Positions 49,005 through 63,244 of a stretch of 64,000 bases of DNA are shown piece by piece. Position numbers and translations under genes: made by a program. The stretch comes from Cephalopachus bancanus. Taxonomy: Eukaryota > Chordata > Mammalia > Primates > Tarsiidae. The notes beneath the pieces were generated by a model, which did not search any database, was not told the origin of the DNA, and was given only the letters and a program-made list of their open reading frames with translations. Within the stretch, counting starts at the first letter, position 1. Each line of letters begins with the position of its first letter. Where the stretch lies: NCBI GenBank assembly GCA_027257055.1, contig JAPVLO010000522.1:1674001-1738000 (forward strand), written 5' to 3'.

Positions 49005-50519
49005 ATTGGTTCTTTGAAAGGATAAACAAGATTGATGGTCCCCTAGCTAGACTGACCAAGAAAAAAAGAGAAAAAACCCAAATAAGCACAATCGGAAACA
49101 CAAAAGATGAAATCACATCTGACCCTGAAGAAATACAAAAGATCATTAGAGACTACTACGTACACTTGTATGGAAAAAAACTTGAAAACCTTAAGGAAAT
49201 GGAGGACTTTCTGACATCACACAACCTGCCTAGGTTGAAACAAGAAGAAATTGAGACCCTATATACACCAATAACAATCAAGGAAATTGACTATGAAATA
49301 AGAAAACTACCTATAAAAAACGCCTTGGTCCAGATGGCTTACCAGCAGAATTATACAAGACATTTACAGAGGAGCTGATACCAATCAATCCTACTGAAGG
49401 TATTCCAGGTGATTGAAAAAGATGGAACTCTCCCCAAATGATTTTACAAAGCCAACATCACATTGATACCCAAGCCAGGTAAGGATCCAACAAAGAAAGA
49501 GAACTATAGGCCAATATCTTTGATGAACATAGATGCTAAAATTCTCAACAAGATCCTAGCGAACCAGATTCAACAACACATCTCAAAAATCATCCATCAT
49601 GAAGAAGTAGGCTTCATTCCTGGGATGCAAGTCTGGTTCAACATATGTAAAACCATAAATGTAATTAAATACAACATATGTCAAAACAAAAACCACATGA
49701 TTACATCATTAGATGCAGAAAAAGCTTTTGATAAATTCCAGCACCCCTTCTTAATAAAAACCTGCGAACATCTAAGCATATGGGGAATATACCTCAAAAT
49801 AGTAAAAGCCATCTATGAGAAACCCACGGCCAGCATACTCCTAAATGGACAAAAATTGGAACCATTTCCCCTGAAAACTGGAACAAGACAAGGATGTCCA
49901 CTCTCACCCCTCCTGTTCAACATAGTATTGGAAGTCCTGGTTCGAGCAATCAGAGAAGAGAAGGCAATCAGGGGTATCCAAATAGGAAAAGAGGAAGTCA
50001 AGTTATCTCTCTGTGCAGATGATATGATTGTGTACCTTGAAAACCCAAGAGAATCTGTCAAAAATTTCCTTACACTGATAAAGGCCTTTGGCAAAGTCTC
50101 AGGACATAAAATAAATGTGCAAAAGACAAACGCATTTCTTTACACCAATAATAAACAAACAGAAACCCAAATAAAAAACACAATTCCATTCACAATAGCC
50201 ACACAAAAAAAATGAAATACTTTGGCATCTTCCTAACCAGAGACGTGAAAGACCTTTACAATGAAAAGTACAAAACAATGCTCAAATAAATCAAAGATGA
50301 CACAAACAAGTGGAAAAATATTCGATGCTCATGTATTGGAAGAATCAACATTGTGAAGATGTCCATCTTACCTAAGGCAATCTACATATTCAATGCTATA
50401 CCCATCAAATTACCAGCAACATTCTTCTCAGACCTAGAAAAAACAACACAGGAATGCATATGGAAACACAAACGACCAAGAATAACCAGAACAATCCTCA
50501 GCAAAAAAAACAAAGCAGG
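49005..50519 (+). mobile_element. L1 delta, segment 1: ORF2 reverse transcriptase
   Basis: A 5'-truncated L1 that begins in ORF2 just before the reverse transcriptase ('ggttctttgaaaggataaacaag'). A 250-codon frame remains open at 49463-50215 ([42 protein letters not shown]). The catalytic box reads CADDMIVY in place of the usual FADD. It is interrupted at 50519 by L1 gamma and resumes at 57027. Confidence 0.93.
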
Positions 50520-53500
50520 GGGCAGCCGCCACACAGAGGCGGCCATTATACATTGCACCGCCTATGCCAGTGGCCCAGCCACCACCACCACCACTGTTGC
50601 TGCTGATGCCGCTGCTGCCGCCAAGGCATGCATTCCACATTGCATGGTCATTGCCTGAGTGGCAGGCAAGCAGCTGAGATAAAGACCATCTGGAGCAGGG
50701 GATAACACCACCTGCTGGCGATTCAAGCCCACAACCAGCAAGCGCTGGTCTGAGGCCTGTGGTCCCTGGGTCCCACACAGGGCCCAATACTGCAGCCCCC
50801 TACTGCTGGTGTTCCACTGCATGTGTGGGAGTCTCGGGTCTCAGCAAGCTCCCTGGCTACATCGTCTCTCATCATCACCAAGCCGCTGGTCACTCAGGGA
50901 GGCTCTGGATACCCGCCCCTCAGAGACACCAGTCCCATTTCTGGTTGAAGTACCCTGTGGGGGGCCCAGAGTCACTCTCGCCATTCACCGCCTGCCCGTT
51001 GGCGCTTTGGAGCTCTGGAGCCCCGGGCCCACCCTGGCTGAGGCACTCAGCCCATGACCCCAAGCTTGGGGACCCAAACAATCAGAGAGAAAGGGATCTA
51101 CAAAAGAGAATCTGCCTCCGCCTTTCTCCAGGCAGAGATTTCCATTGCCCTGCCCACCTATCAACAAACTCCACCTTGGTTCCTAAGGTAACGTTGCTAA
51201 ACAGTAATCAAAGCCCCACTCCTAAGCTGAATCAGATAAAAGCAACTCCCAGGCAGTCAAACCCAAGCTGTGAGTAAACCTAGCGGCCTGCAATGGAAAA
51301 ACAAAGGAGAGAGGCCGAGATCAGAGCTGAAGTGATTTTAGTCTGATCTCTTATTGTGACTTATGATTTTATCATTTTGACTGTTTATTTTGATGACAAT
51401 TGTTGTTTGCCTTCTGAGCTACACTGTTTCATGTTTATATTGGTCTGTCTTTGTGTAGCTATCAGTATTCTTTAGGGAATCTTTCTTACGTGTCTTCCTC
51501 CACTTCTCTCCGGCCTTGTGTCTCTTTCTCACCTGATACTTGGTATATATGTCTGTTTTCCCTCTCGCTCTTCTCTCTCTCTAACTTCCTATTGATTCCC
51601 CCTTCCTCCATTATTTTCCTCTTTTATACCCCCATTTTAATCTAGGAACCAAGAGTACATACTGCTGAACAGACAGATTGTAAGGCAGAGGGAAATAGGT
51701 TCCAGTGAGCTCATACACCTGTTTGTGGATGCTAGAATCAGCATATACACTCTGAACCACAGCTTCCCTCTCAATTAAACCTCAAAACTGCAAAAAGTAC
51801 AGATTGCAGCTTACACTCCAAACTCAAAAGTGAACAAAGCCAGAAGACCCTCATAAGGAAGAACAGGATATAGCAGAAGAGAAATAAAAGCAACCCCAAC
51901 TCCCCCCAAAAACAGAATTAAAGAAGGGGAGGGACGGGCGGAGAGAGAAAAATCTGCAAAAAATGAAGAAAAACCAAAAGAAGAGTATGGGTCTCTCCCA
52001 GACCCCCAGGAAGGCAGACACTGAGAAAACTGACTTCGGAATGCAAACAATGAAGAGTCCCAGGACGAAGGGTCTCAAACTACAAATGTTGACATCAAGA
52101 CAATAATGGAGAGATTAAAAAGAATTGAGGAGACAAAAGAAGAAACTAGGAAGGAGCTGATATCTGAAATAACAGTAATAAAGAATACTGTGAATGACAT
52201 AAATAACAAACCGATAAGCATAGAAAGCAGAATTACCCAAGAAGAAGATTCTCAGAGCTTGAGGACCAAAATATAGAACCAACACAAACTCTTAAAAACA
52301 CAGAAAACAAGCTCAGAAAGACAGAACAAAACCTTCAAGAGATGAGCGATTACTTCAAGAGACCAAACCTAACAGTAATTGGCATACCTGAAGCAGAAAG
52401 AGAGACAGAGACCACACTAGAATAAACTTTCCATGAGATCATTCAAGAAAACTTCCCTTATCTAATCAGTGATGCAAAAATTCAAACACAAGAGATTCAG
52501 AGAACCCCTGCAAGACAACAAATGAGAAGACCAACTCCTAGACACATAATAATTTGCCTAAACAAAGTAGGCATAAAAGAAAAAAACCTAAAGTCAGCAA
52601 GAGAAAAAGGTCAGATCACCTACCATGGAAGACCAATCAGAATAGCAGCAGATTTATCTACAGAAACCCTACAGGCTAGGAGAGCTTGGAGCCCTATCTT
52701 CAAAGTCCTAAAAGATAAAAAATTTCAACCAAGAATAACTTACCTGGCCAAGATAAGCTTCATCAGTGAGGGAGAATTAAAATCTTTCCCAGATATCCAA
52801 TCCTAAGAATTTATGCTGTCACCAAACCACCTCTACATGAAACACTTAAGAAAGTACTAAACACTGAAGAAAAGGAAAAAAAGAACAACGTTCTTCAAAA
52901 GAGTACAGGGAAAAGAATAAAATATACATTAACCAACCCCAAAACCAAAAGAAAGACAAAAAAGAACCAAGTGGAAGAACAACAACACTATAAGAACTCT
53001 ATGAAAGGGATGAACTCTCACATTTCAATAATTAGCCTGAATGTGAATGGACTAAACGCACCACTGGAAAGACATAGAATGGCAAAATGGATAAAATATC
53101 ACCAGGCAACAATATACTGCCTTCAAGAGACTCACCTCACTAGAAAGGACACCCACAGACTCAAAGTAAGAGGATGGGAAACAAACTTTCAGGCGAATGG
53201 AAAACAAAAGAAAGGAGGAGTTGTGATCCTAATTTCAGACAAAATACCATTTAAGCTATCAAAAATTTAAAAAGATACAGAGGGTTACCACATAATGATA
53301 AAAGGTTCACTCCTTCAACCTGAAATATCTATCCTAAACATATATTCACCCAACATAGGGGCGCCAACTTTCATAAAACAACTTCTAGGAAAACTAAAAA
53401 AAGATATTGACTCGAACACCATCATAACTGGGGACTTTAATACCCCACTCACAACCCTAGACAGATCAACAGGATAAAAAATCAGCAAGGAGATCCGAAA

Positions 53501-56500
53501 ATTCAATGTGACTCTGGAACAAATGGACTTAATTGACACCTACAGAACACTCCATCCAAAGACCACAGAATACACATTCTACTCATCACTGCATGGAACG
53601 TATTCTAAGATCGACCACATAATTGGACATAAATCAAGCATAAGCAAATTTAAAAGGACCGAAATTCTACCATGCATCTTCTCGGACCACAGTGGAATAA
53701 AAATAAACATTGAAACCAACAAAGTCCCCCCAAAACCCACAAAGACATGGTCACTAAACAGCATGATGCTAAACAACTCCTGGGTCAAGGAAGAAATCAA
53801 AACAGGGATCAAAAGATACCTGGAAACAAATGAAAATGAAGAAACATCTTACCAAAATCTCTGGGATGCCTTAAAAGCTGTAGTAAGAGGGGAATTTATA
53901 TCCCTACAAACACACATGAAGAAAATGGAAGGAACACAAATTAACAGCCTAACAAGCCACCTAAGGAAGCTGGAAAACCAAGACCACAAAAACCCTAATT
54001 TCACCAGACGAATCCAGATCACCAAAATAAACGCCCAAATCCAGAACATAGAAGACAAAAAGATAATACAAAAAATCAATGTTACAAAAATCTGGTTCTT
54101 CAAAAGGATAAACAAGATTGATGGTCCCTTAGCAAGACTGACCAAGAAAATACGAGAAAAAAATCAAATAAGCACAATCAGAAACACAAAAGATGAAGTC
54201 AGATTTCACCCTGAAGAAATACAAAAGATCATTAGAGACTACTACGCACACTTGCATGGAAACAAACTTGAAAACCTTAAGGAAATGGAGGACTTTCTGA
54301 CATCACACAACCTACCTAGTTTAGAAACAGAAGAAATTGAGGCCCTAAATAGACCAATAGCAATCAAGGAAATCGACTACGTAATAAGAAAACTACCCAC
54401 AAATAAAAGCCCTGGTCCAGACGGCTTTCAAGCAGAATTCTGCAAGACATTTAAGGAGGAGCTGATACCAATCCTACTGAAGGTATTCCAGGTGATTGAA
54501 AAAGATGGAACTCTCCCCAAATCATTTTACAAAGCCAACAACACATTGATACCCAAGCCAGGTAAAGATCCAAGAAAGTAAGAGAAGTATAGGCCAATAT
54601 CTTTGATGAACATAGATGCTAAAATTCTCAACAAGATCCTAGCGAACCAGATTCAACAACACATCTCAAAAATCATCCATCATGACCAAGTAGGCTTTAT
54701 TCCTGGGATGCAAGTCTGGTTCAACATACATAAAACCATAAATGTAATTAAATACATCAACAGATGTCAAAACAAAACCCACATGATTATATCATTAGAT
54801 GCAGAAAAAGCCTTTTATAAAATCCAGCACCCTTCTTGATAAAAACCCTTGAACATCTAGGCATAGATGGAACATACCTCAAAATAGTAAAAACCATCTA
54901 CGAGAAACCCACAGCCAGCATACTCCTAAACAGACAAAAATTGGAACCATTTCCCCTGAAAACTGGAATAAGACAAGGATGCCTACTCTCACCCATCCTC
55001 TTCAACATAGTATTGGAAGTCCTGACTCGAGAAATCAGAGAAGAGAAGGCAATCAGGGGTATCCAAATAGGAAAAGAGGAAGTCAAACTATCTCTCTTTG
55101 CAGATGATATGATTGTGTACCTTGAAAACCCAAGAGAATCTGTCAAAAACCTCCTTACACTGATAAAGGCCTTTGGCAAAGTCTCAGGATACAAAATAAA
55201 TGTGCAAAAGACAATGGCATTTCTTTACACCAATACTAAACAAACAGAAACCCAAATAAAAAGCACAATTACATTCACAATAGACACACAAAAAATGAAA
55301 TACCTTGGCATCTTCCTAACCAGAGACGTGAAAGAACTTTACAATGAAAACTAAAAAACACTGCTCAAATAAATCAAAGAGGACACAGACAAGTGGAAAA
55401 ATATTCCATGCTCATGGGTTGGAAGGATCAACATTGTGAAGATGTCTATCTTACCTAAGGCAATCTACAAATTCAAGGCAATACCCATCAAATTACCAGC
55501 AACATTCTTCTCAGAAGTAGAAAAAAATAACGCAGGAATTTATATGGAAACACAAACGTTCAAGAATAGCCAGAACAATTCTCAGAAAAAAAAACAAAGC
55601 AGGGGGTATCACATTACCAGACTTCAAACTCTACTATAAAGCTACAGTCATCAAAACAGCTTGGTGTTGGTATAGAAATAGGCATATAGATCAATGGAAT
55701 AGAATTGAGATTCCAGAAGCAAAACCTCAATTTCTCAACCAACTCATCTTCAACAAAGCCTCCACCACCTACCACTGGAAAGAGGAGAGCCTATTCAGTA
55801 AATGGTGCTGGAAAACTGGATGACCACATGCAGAAGATTGAAAAAGGACCCCTACCTATCCCCATGCACAAAGCTTACTCCAAATGGATCAGAGAACTAA
55901 ATGCAAAACCTCAAACCATAAGAACCTCAGAAATTGAAGGGCATACCCTCATGGAAATCCAAACTGGCCTCCAATTCCTGAACAAAACCCTAAACCCACA
56001 GGTCATAAGAGAGAGGATAGGCAAGTGGGAACTTATTAAACTGACAAGCTTCTGCAAAGCCAAAGAAACCATCAAGAGAGCAGGGAGACAGCCTTCAGAC
56101 TGGGAAAAAGTATTTGCCAACACCAGGTCAGACAAAGGCTTAACATCTTTGATCTACAAGGAACTCAAACGTGCTGAAAAGAAAACAACGCCATTATAAA
56201 ATTTTCAAAAGACATGAACAGACACTTCACAAAGGATGATATCCGAGCAGCCAACAGACATATGAAGAAATGTTCAACTTCACTAATCATCAGGGAGATG
56301 CAAATCAAAAACCACACAGAGATACCACCTAACTCCAGTCAGAATGGCAATTATCAACAACTCAAAAAATAACAGCTGCTGGAGAGGGTGTGGAGAAAAG
56401 GGAACACTTCTACACTGTTTGTGGGAGTGTAAACTAGTGCAACCTCTGTGGAAAGCAGTGTGGCTACTCCTAAAAGCTCTAAATATCTACTTCCCATACA

Positions 56501-57018
56501 ACCCCGCAATCCCCCTACTGGGAATATATCCGGAAGAACACAAATCACTCTACAAAAAAGACACCTGCACACGTATGTTTATCGCAGCATTGTTCACAAT
56601 AGGAAGAACCTGGAAGCAACCATGCTGCCCATCAAAAGAGGATTGGATTAGAAAAATGTGGTACATATACACGAATACTACGCAGCCATAAAAAAGAACC
56701 AAATCATGAATTTTGCAGCAACCAGGATGGAACTAGAGTCTATAATACTGAGTGACCTCTCACAAAAACAAAGGTCTGAATATCACATGTTCTCACTCAT
56801 ATAATGGACCTTGAACATCCAATCTAATACTATAAGAAAATGACTGACAATAGTGGGAAACTATGGGGGGAGGGAGATGGGATTAATGAGCAAATATCTG
56901 TCTGGGGTTGGGGAAGCACCTCTAATCAATAGGGTGCCTGAATGAAACTTATTTGTATACCTAACCCTTAACTGTACCCCACAACATCATAATAAAAAAA
57001 ATTAATTATTGAAAAAAA
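50520..57018 (+). mobile_element. L1 gamma, near full-length, inserted in L1 delta
   Basis: A 6.5-kb element flanked by AAAGCAGG (50512-50519 and 57019-57026). The 5' UTR, 50520-51962, starts GC-rich with a (CCA)n stretch. ORF1 ATG at 51963 (MKKNQKKSMGLSQTP), frameshifted within about 50 codons. ORF1 C-terminus 52522-52806. ORF2 from about 53009 (MNSHISIISLNVNGLNAP): endonuclease, then a 357-codon open piece (53508-54581) from the endonuclease end into the reverse transcriptase, FADDMIVY near 55100, and the C-terminus to about 56690. 3' UTR and A tail to 57018. Several stops and frameshifts make it inactive, but it is the least damaged L1 here. Confidence 0.95.
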
Positions 57019-57026
57019 AAAGCAGG

Positions 57027-58421
57027 TGGTATCACATTACCAGACTTCAAACTTTACTGTAAAGCTACAATAATCAAAACAGCTTGGTATTGGTATAGGA
57101 ACAGGCATATAGATCAATGGAATAGAGTTGAGATTCCAGAAGCAAAACCTCAAATTCTCAACCAACTCATCTTTGACAAAGCCTCCACCACCTACCACTG
57201 GGGAGAGGAGAGCCTATTCAGTAAATCGTGCTGGGAAAACTGGCTGACCACATGCAGAAGATTGAAACAGGATCCCTATCTATCCCCATACACAAAAAAT
57301 AACTCCAAATGGATCAGAGACCTAAATGTAAAACCTCAAACCATAGGGTCCTTAGAAAATGAAGGACATACCCTCATGAAAATCGGATTTGGCATCCAAT
57401 TCCTGAACAAAACCCGAAACCCACAGGTCATAAGAGAGAAGATAGACAAGTGGGACCTTATTAAACTGACATGCTTCTGTAAAGCCAAAGAAACCATCAA
57501 GAGAGCAGGAAGACAGCCTACACACTGGGAAAAAGTATTAGCCAACTCCAGGTCTGACAAAGACTTAACATCTTGGATCTACAAGAAACTCAGACGTGCT
57601 GAAAAGAAAAAAAAAGCAAACAACCCCATTATAAAATGGGCAAAAGATATGAACAGACATTTCACAAAGGAAGACATCCAAGGAGCCAACAGACACATGA
57701 AGAAATGTTCAACTTCACTAATCATCAGGGAGTTGCAAATCAAAAACCACACTGAGATACTACCTACCTCCAGACAGAATTTCAATTATCATTAACTCCA
57801 AAAATAACAGTTGCTGGAGAGGGTGTGGCAAAAAGGGAACACTTCTATACTGTTGGTGGGAGTGTAAACTAGTGCAACCTCTGTGGAAAGCAGTGTGGCA
57901 ATTCCTAAGAGCTCTAAATATCAACCTCCCATATGACCACACAATCCCCCTACTGGGAATATATCCTGAAGAACTCAAATCTCTCTATAAAAAAGATACC
58001 TACACAGGTATATTTATCACAGCATTGTTCACAATAGCAAGAACCTGGAAGCAACCATGCTGTCCATCAAAAGAAGACTATGCAGCCATAAAAAAGAAGA
58101 AAATCATGAATTTCGCAGCAACCTGGATGGAACTAGAGTCTATAATACTGAGTGACCTCTCGCAGAAATAAAGACCTGAGTATCACATGTACTCACTCAT
58201 ATAGTGGACCTTGAACATCCAATGTAATACTATAAGAAAATTACTGACAGTTGTGGGAAACTATGGCGGGGAGGGAGATGGGATTAACAGTAGTAAATAT
58301 CTGTCTGGGGACGGGGAAAGACCTCTTATCATCAAGGGAGCCTGAACAAAATGTATTTGTATACCTAACCCTTAACTATACCCCTCAATATCATAATAAA
58401 AATGTTGATTATAAAAAAAAA
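57027..58421 (+). mobile_element. L1 delta, segment 2: ORF2 C-terminus and 3' UTR
   Basis: Resumes L1 delta directly after the duplicated AAAGCAGG ('tggtatcacattaccagacttc'), with a 177-codon open piece at 57262-57795, and ends in an A-rich tail before the 28-bp duplication. Confidence 0.93.
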
Positions 58422-58449
58422 TTCTAGTGTCCCCCTTTTCTGGTATATG
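58422..58449 (+). repeat. Right target-site duplication (28 bp) of L1 delta
   Basis: Matches 48977-49004 with a single C/T difference; closes the L1 delta/gamma nest. Confidence 0.9.
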
Positions 58450-58541
58450 TTTGTCCCCATGGTACAATGAAAAAAATAGCAAGAATACAACTGTTTGCAC
58501 ATGCTGGGGCCTTGCTGGTTCCCTCTTCAATGGAAGGCAAA

Positions 58542-58800
58542 ACTCTTTTTTTTAATATATCAATATTTTTTATTTTGATATTGTGGGGTACAGTTAAGGG
58601 TTAGGTATAAAAATATGCTTCGTTCAGGCACCCTTGTTGATAAGAGGTGTCTCCCCATCCCCAGACAGTTGTTTACTACCATTAGTCCCATCTCCCTTCC
58701 CCTCCCTCCCATAGTTTCCCACCACCGTCAGTCCTTTTTTTATAATATTGTGGTGGATGTTCAAGGTTCGCTATATGAGTGAGATCATGTGATACTCAAA
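58542..58800 (-). mobile_element. L1 3' UTR fragment
   Basis: Minus-oriented L1 3' end: a T-rich tail, then 'gatattgtggggtacagttaagggttaggtat' and 'ctcccttcccctccctcccatagtttccc', stopping at 'tgatactcaaat'. Only the last 250 bases of an L1 are present. Confidence 0.9.
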
Positions 58801-59009
58801 TATTTTTTTATTAGACAGTCTATTCTGACAACAGATAAATTCTGAAAGTTGGATAAAAGGTGATTATTTCGCATCCCAGCAGCTGATATTAAACCTGTAC
58901 TCAGTAAAAACAATCACATTTCACTGTGATCATCTTCACTGAATCTGGGAACAACGTGGTCTTCACAGCTGAAGCAACCACAAGAGCTAATCTCCTTGAC
59001 CTGGGTTTT

Positions 59010-59305
59010 TTTTTGTTATTGTTGTTGTTGATTTGAAGTCTCACTCTGTCTCGCAGACTGGAGTGCATTGGGTCGCTCTCGGCCCCTGCAGCCTCAACCT
59101 GCTAGGCTCTGGCGATCCTTCTGCTCAGCTTTCCAAGTAGTTGGAACTACAGGCACGTGCTACAACGCCTGGCTAATTTTTGATTTATTGTAGAGGTGAG
59201 GTCTTGCCAAGTTGTCCAGGCAGGTCTCGAACCCGTGGGCTCAGGCAATCCGCTCACCTCAGCCTCCCAAAGTGTGGGATTACAGGCTGAGCCATCGAGC
59301 CTGGC
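59010..59305 (-). mobile_element. Alu SINE
   Basis: Reverse-oriented Alu with a T/G-rich head ('tttttttgttattgttgttgttg'), flanked by GACCTGGGTTTT (58998-59009) and GACCTGAGTTTT (59306-59317). Confidence 0.93.
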
Positions 59306-59317
59306 GACCTGAGTTTT

Positions 59318-59899
59318 AATACAGGAAATAGCAAGGGTGTTTAGATGCAGAACCAGGTATGCTGCGGACATCCAGAATAGAAGCCAGAATTTAGCAAGAG
59401 ATAGGAAAGCTCAAGGTACAGATAAGTTCCAAGTAGAACATGGGATATTGCCATTGGTTAATGCTTTTTTTTTGGTTCTGTTTTGTTTTTTATACTCTAC
59501 ACCAGGGTATGGTGAATGTAATAAAACTTCGTACTTTTGATGTTGCTTTGTCATGGAAAATGTCATCTTCTCCCAATGCCAAATGAGTGTACATTATGAT
59601 AGCTGTAGGATTGCTTCCACTCATAATGTACTGGGTCTTTGCTATCTGTGTCAAAAATATTAAGTCATCACTTTTTATTATGATACACTTCACATGACTT
59701 AAAACTAACCACTGGCAATTTTAAAGTGGAAAAAAATCATTGGCATTTAGTACATTCATAATCTTGTGCAACCATTACCTTTATTTTATGCCAGTACAAC
59801 TTCCTCAGCCTAAAAGGAAATTACATCACACCCATTTCCCTTGTCAGGATTCTCTTGAGAAACAGAACAAACATGATGTGAGTTGATTGTTTGTGAAGT
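59318..59899. other. Non-coding stretch, nothing recognised
   Basis: AT-rich, with no gene and no repeat I can name. Confidence 0.45.
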
Positions 59900-59956
59900 A
59901 TTGGATCTGATTGTGGACACTGGATTTTGATATCAGGTAGTGTGATGACTCCAGAA

Positions 59957-59988
<32 letters not shown>

Positions 59989-60590
59989 CCCTAAGATTGT
60001 TTTGGCTATTCAGGTTCTTCTATAGTTCCTTTCAAATTTTCGGATTTTGCTTTTTGTGCAAAACAGAATTATGATAGAGATTTCACTGAATTTGCAAATA
60101 GCTTTATGGAGAAAAAACATAGATATCTACAAACATTAGATATTCCAGAGTGTGTACCCAGATACTTTTCCATTTATCTATCTTCTTAAATTTCATTTAT
60201 TAGTGTTTTATAATTTTCACTGTAAGATCTTAAACCAACTATGCTAAATTTACTCTTGAGTAATTTTGTAGCAATTGTGAATGGATTTTTTTCTGGATTT
60301 CTTTATAGATAGTTTGTTTTTTGTGTGTAGAAACCCTACTAATTTTTGTATGTTGATTTTGTGTCTTGTAACTTTACTAAGCTGTTTCTTAGTTATAACA
60401 GTTTTGAGGTTAAGTCTTCAGGGTTTTTTACATCTAAAATCATATAACAGTCAACAGATGCAAAATAATGTCTTCTTTCTCACCACTTTAGGTGACTTTT
60501 ACATTTTTTTCTTGCTTGATTGCTCTGCCTAAGACTTCCAGTACTATGTTGAATAGAAGTAGTGAGAGTACATATTTTTGAGCAAGGATT
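59900..60590 (-). mobile_element. Old L1 fragment, ORF2
   Basis: Minus-oriented, strongly diverged L1 ORF2 wording: 'gattgttttggctattcagg', 'ctgaatttgcaaatagcttta', 'ctcttgagtaattttgtagcaat', 'gattgctctgcctaagacttccagtactatgttgaatag'. It immediately precedes the LILR unit D flank. Confidence 0.85.
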
Positions 60591-61575
60591 CCTCTATCCT
60601 CTTTCTTTAAAAAAGACAGGCCGAAATTACACTTTGGCTGAACTCTGAGAACTCATATATGGCACCTGGGGGCCCAGCAAGGGATATTAATGCTCAAAGT
60701 CACACAAGCAGTGAATGGCAGATGAATACTGAAGTAAAAATCAGCATTCCCTTCCAAATAAGAGGCCTGACCCACTACTTGTTCCTAAAGCTTCAAGTCA
60801 GGGCCATAAGATAAGAAGGAGAGTTCTGAGAAAAGAAACAAGGGGCACTGAGGAAGCTGAAAAGAGTCAAGGATTATATTAGGAAGATGGGTGTGGATGT
60901 TGTTGATAGAAAGAATTGAGATGCTCATGAGGAAACTGTTTGGCAGATTGAAAATCGACACTTTGGAGTCAGAAGATCCATCTTTTCTTCCCTTATTTTC
61001 TTGTATGTCTCCTTTGTACTCTTTGCCACATGCAGCTCAAAGTAACTTGCACTCTGTGGGGATAATTGTCTCTGCTGTCCTGAGTCAATATGAAACTGTA
61101 TCTTCTCTGAAGCATCTTCAGGCCTGTCAAACAACTGTTCATGGCAAGGACCCTAAAGTGATGTGTTGATGGATGGGACGAGAGTGAAGAAGACTCCATG
61201 GGAGGCTCTAGAGGGAAGGAAGAGCCCTCATCACCCTCACCTGGAACAGGTTGACTCAGGAAGACATTGGGTCTATTGACTGCTATCCTGGCACTTGGTG
61301 ACATGAGGACATATCCGACAGACAGTGAACAGGGGTCAAGGGAGATGCAATTTCTGTTGAAATATCTGCAAAGAAGCTGGTGCTCACATCAGCCTCAGTC
61401 CTGAGCAAATGAGTCAGGATTCTGGGGAATGGAAGTTTTTCTTCCTCTGCTGATGAGACAACTCCATTAGAAGGAGAACCCAGCCTCAAGAGTGGCCACA
61501 CCCTTTGTGTCTCTGTTCTGCTAGGCACCATGGTCACATCTATCATCCCAGCTGAGATTAGAGAAAGAAGACGCC
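60591..61575 (+). promoter_or_regulatory. 5' flank of LILR unit D
   Basis: Matches the flanks of units A, B and C ('cacacaagcagtgaatggc', 'tctcctttgtactctttgccacatgcagctc', 'gataattgtctctgctgtcctgag', 'ggatgggacgagagtgaagaagactccatggg'). No Alu or LTR interrupts it, so it is the cleanest copy of the presumed promoter and 5' UTR region. Single binding sites are not claimed. Confidence 0.6.
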
Positions 61576-61911
61576 ATGACTCCCACCTCATAACACTGCT
61601 CTGCCTTGGTGAGTTTAGGAGAAAAGTCGGAGAGACAAAAATCTTGAATAAACTCCATCCTACAGACAACTCAGAAGGAGGGGAGGATTTGCTCAAACTT
61701 TAAGGGTAAATCTCTCATAGAAATCTCTGTTTCAGGGCTGATTCTGGGACCCAGGACTCCAGTTCAAGCAGGTGAGTCTATTTCCAGGTGTCCCAGGTCT
61801 CACTACCTCATTGGGGATGGGGAGGCATGGTCAAATCTGGACAGCTGAGGATGAAGAACAGCAGTTTTGGGCTGACTGATGAGGACATTTAGGCTGAGAA
61901 CTGGAATCTGA

Positions 61912-62271
<360 letters not shown>

Positions 62272-62382
62272 TAGCTCTGCACTCAGAAATGGGATCTTCT
62301 CTCAAGGATTTCTCCCCCCACACAGCCCAGCTATTTGGGTTGAGCCCCATTGAACATAGCATTCTTATTTTTCCTCTTTGAG

Positions 62383-62685
62383 GATTCTACGGTGAACCCA
62401 GCCTCTCCATCCTGCCGATGTCCGTGTTCACCTCAGGAGGGAAAGTGACTTTCCAGTGTGGCTCAAAGCTGAGTTTTGACGTCTTCATTTTGACTAAGGA
62501 AGGGAAGCACAGTTTTTCCTGGCACACAGATTCACATGGAATTTCCAGCGGGCAGTTCCAAGCCCTGTTCCCTGTGGTCCTCATGACCCCCGGCCACAAG
62601 TGGACATTCCGATGCTATGGCTATTACAGGAACATCCCTAACATGTGGTCAAAACCCAGTGACCCACTGGAGCTAGTGGTCTCAG
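62383..62685 (+). CDS. Ig domain D2 exon of LILR unit D
   Basis: 303 bp, open. It reads [23 protein letters not shown], then [13 protein letters not shown] and [20 protein letters not shown], ending [13 protein letters not shown]. The layout matches LILR D2. The acceptor (ctctttgag) is weaker than in unit B but has AG; the donor is gtaaga. Confidence 0.85.
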
Positions 62686-63244
62686 GTAAGAATATCTCGT
62701 TTTTGCCTATGAGTTGGTTATGACCCAAAACAGGTCCCCACATAAACTCATGGATTTGGGGGCCAGAGATGCAAATTTTGATAGACCAGAGATAGAGTGA
62801 GAAAGAGAGAGTGAAAGCTGAAGCCTCAGAGTGGGAGATAGGTCTTCATGTGGCTGCTCTCTGGGCTCCTCCTCCCTCAGGGGCCAGCTTGAAGGTCATC
62901 TTCACATGGGACCTACACTATAACAGGTCCCAAACAGACCTGCCTCCTCCTCACCTGTCATCTCTTTCTCTCTCTGCCTCTGTCACTCTCTTCTTCCCTG
63001 CCTCCTTCCATCTCTGTCTCTCCCTTGCTCTCTCTATCCCTGGACTTGCAGTATAAGTATATGCATACATATATATCTGATTTTTCATATCTATAGTTTT
63101 ATTTACATATCTCACAAATATTTAAATGTATGCAAACATGCACATTTATGTATACATCTGTATTTATATAGTCATCTCCCATTCATGCTCATCCTACAGA
63201 AAATCATGAGAATGGATGATTGACAAAGAGTTGTGTTTTTTTTT

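Noticed and set aside
49463..50215. 250-codon ORF as a gene or domesticated reverse transcriptase
   Set aside because: It is an L1 delta ORF2 fragment; open length alone does not show selection, and the element is truncated and interrupted.
50562..50822. Alanine-rich ORFs in L1 gamma 5' UTR
   Set aside because: They are produced by the (CCA)n/(GCT)n stretch at the L1 promoter, not by coding sequence.
53508..54581. 357-codon ORF as an independent gene
   Set aside because: It is the endonuclease-to-reverse-transcriptase part of L1 gamma ORF2, with stops and frameshifts on both sides.
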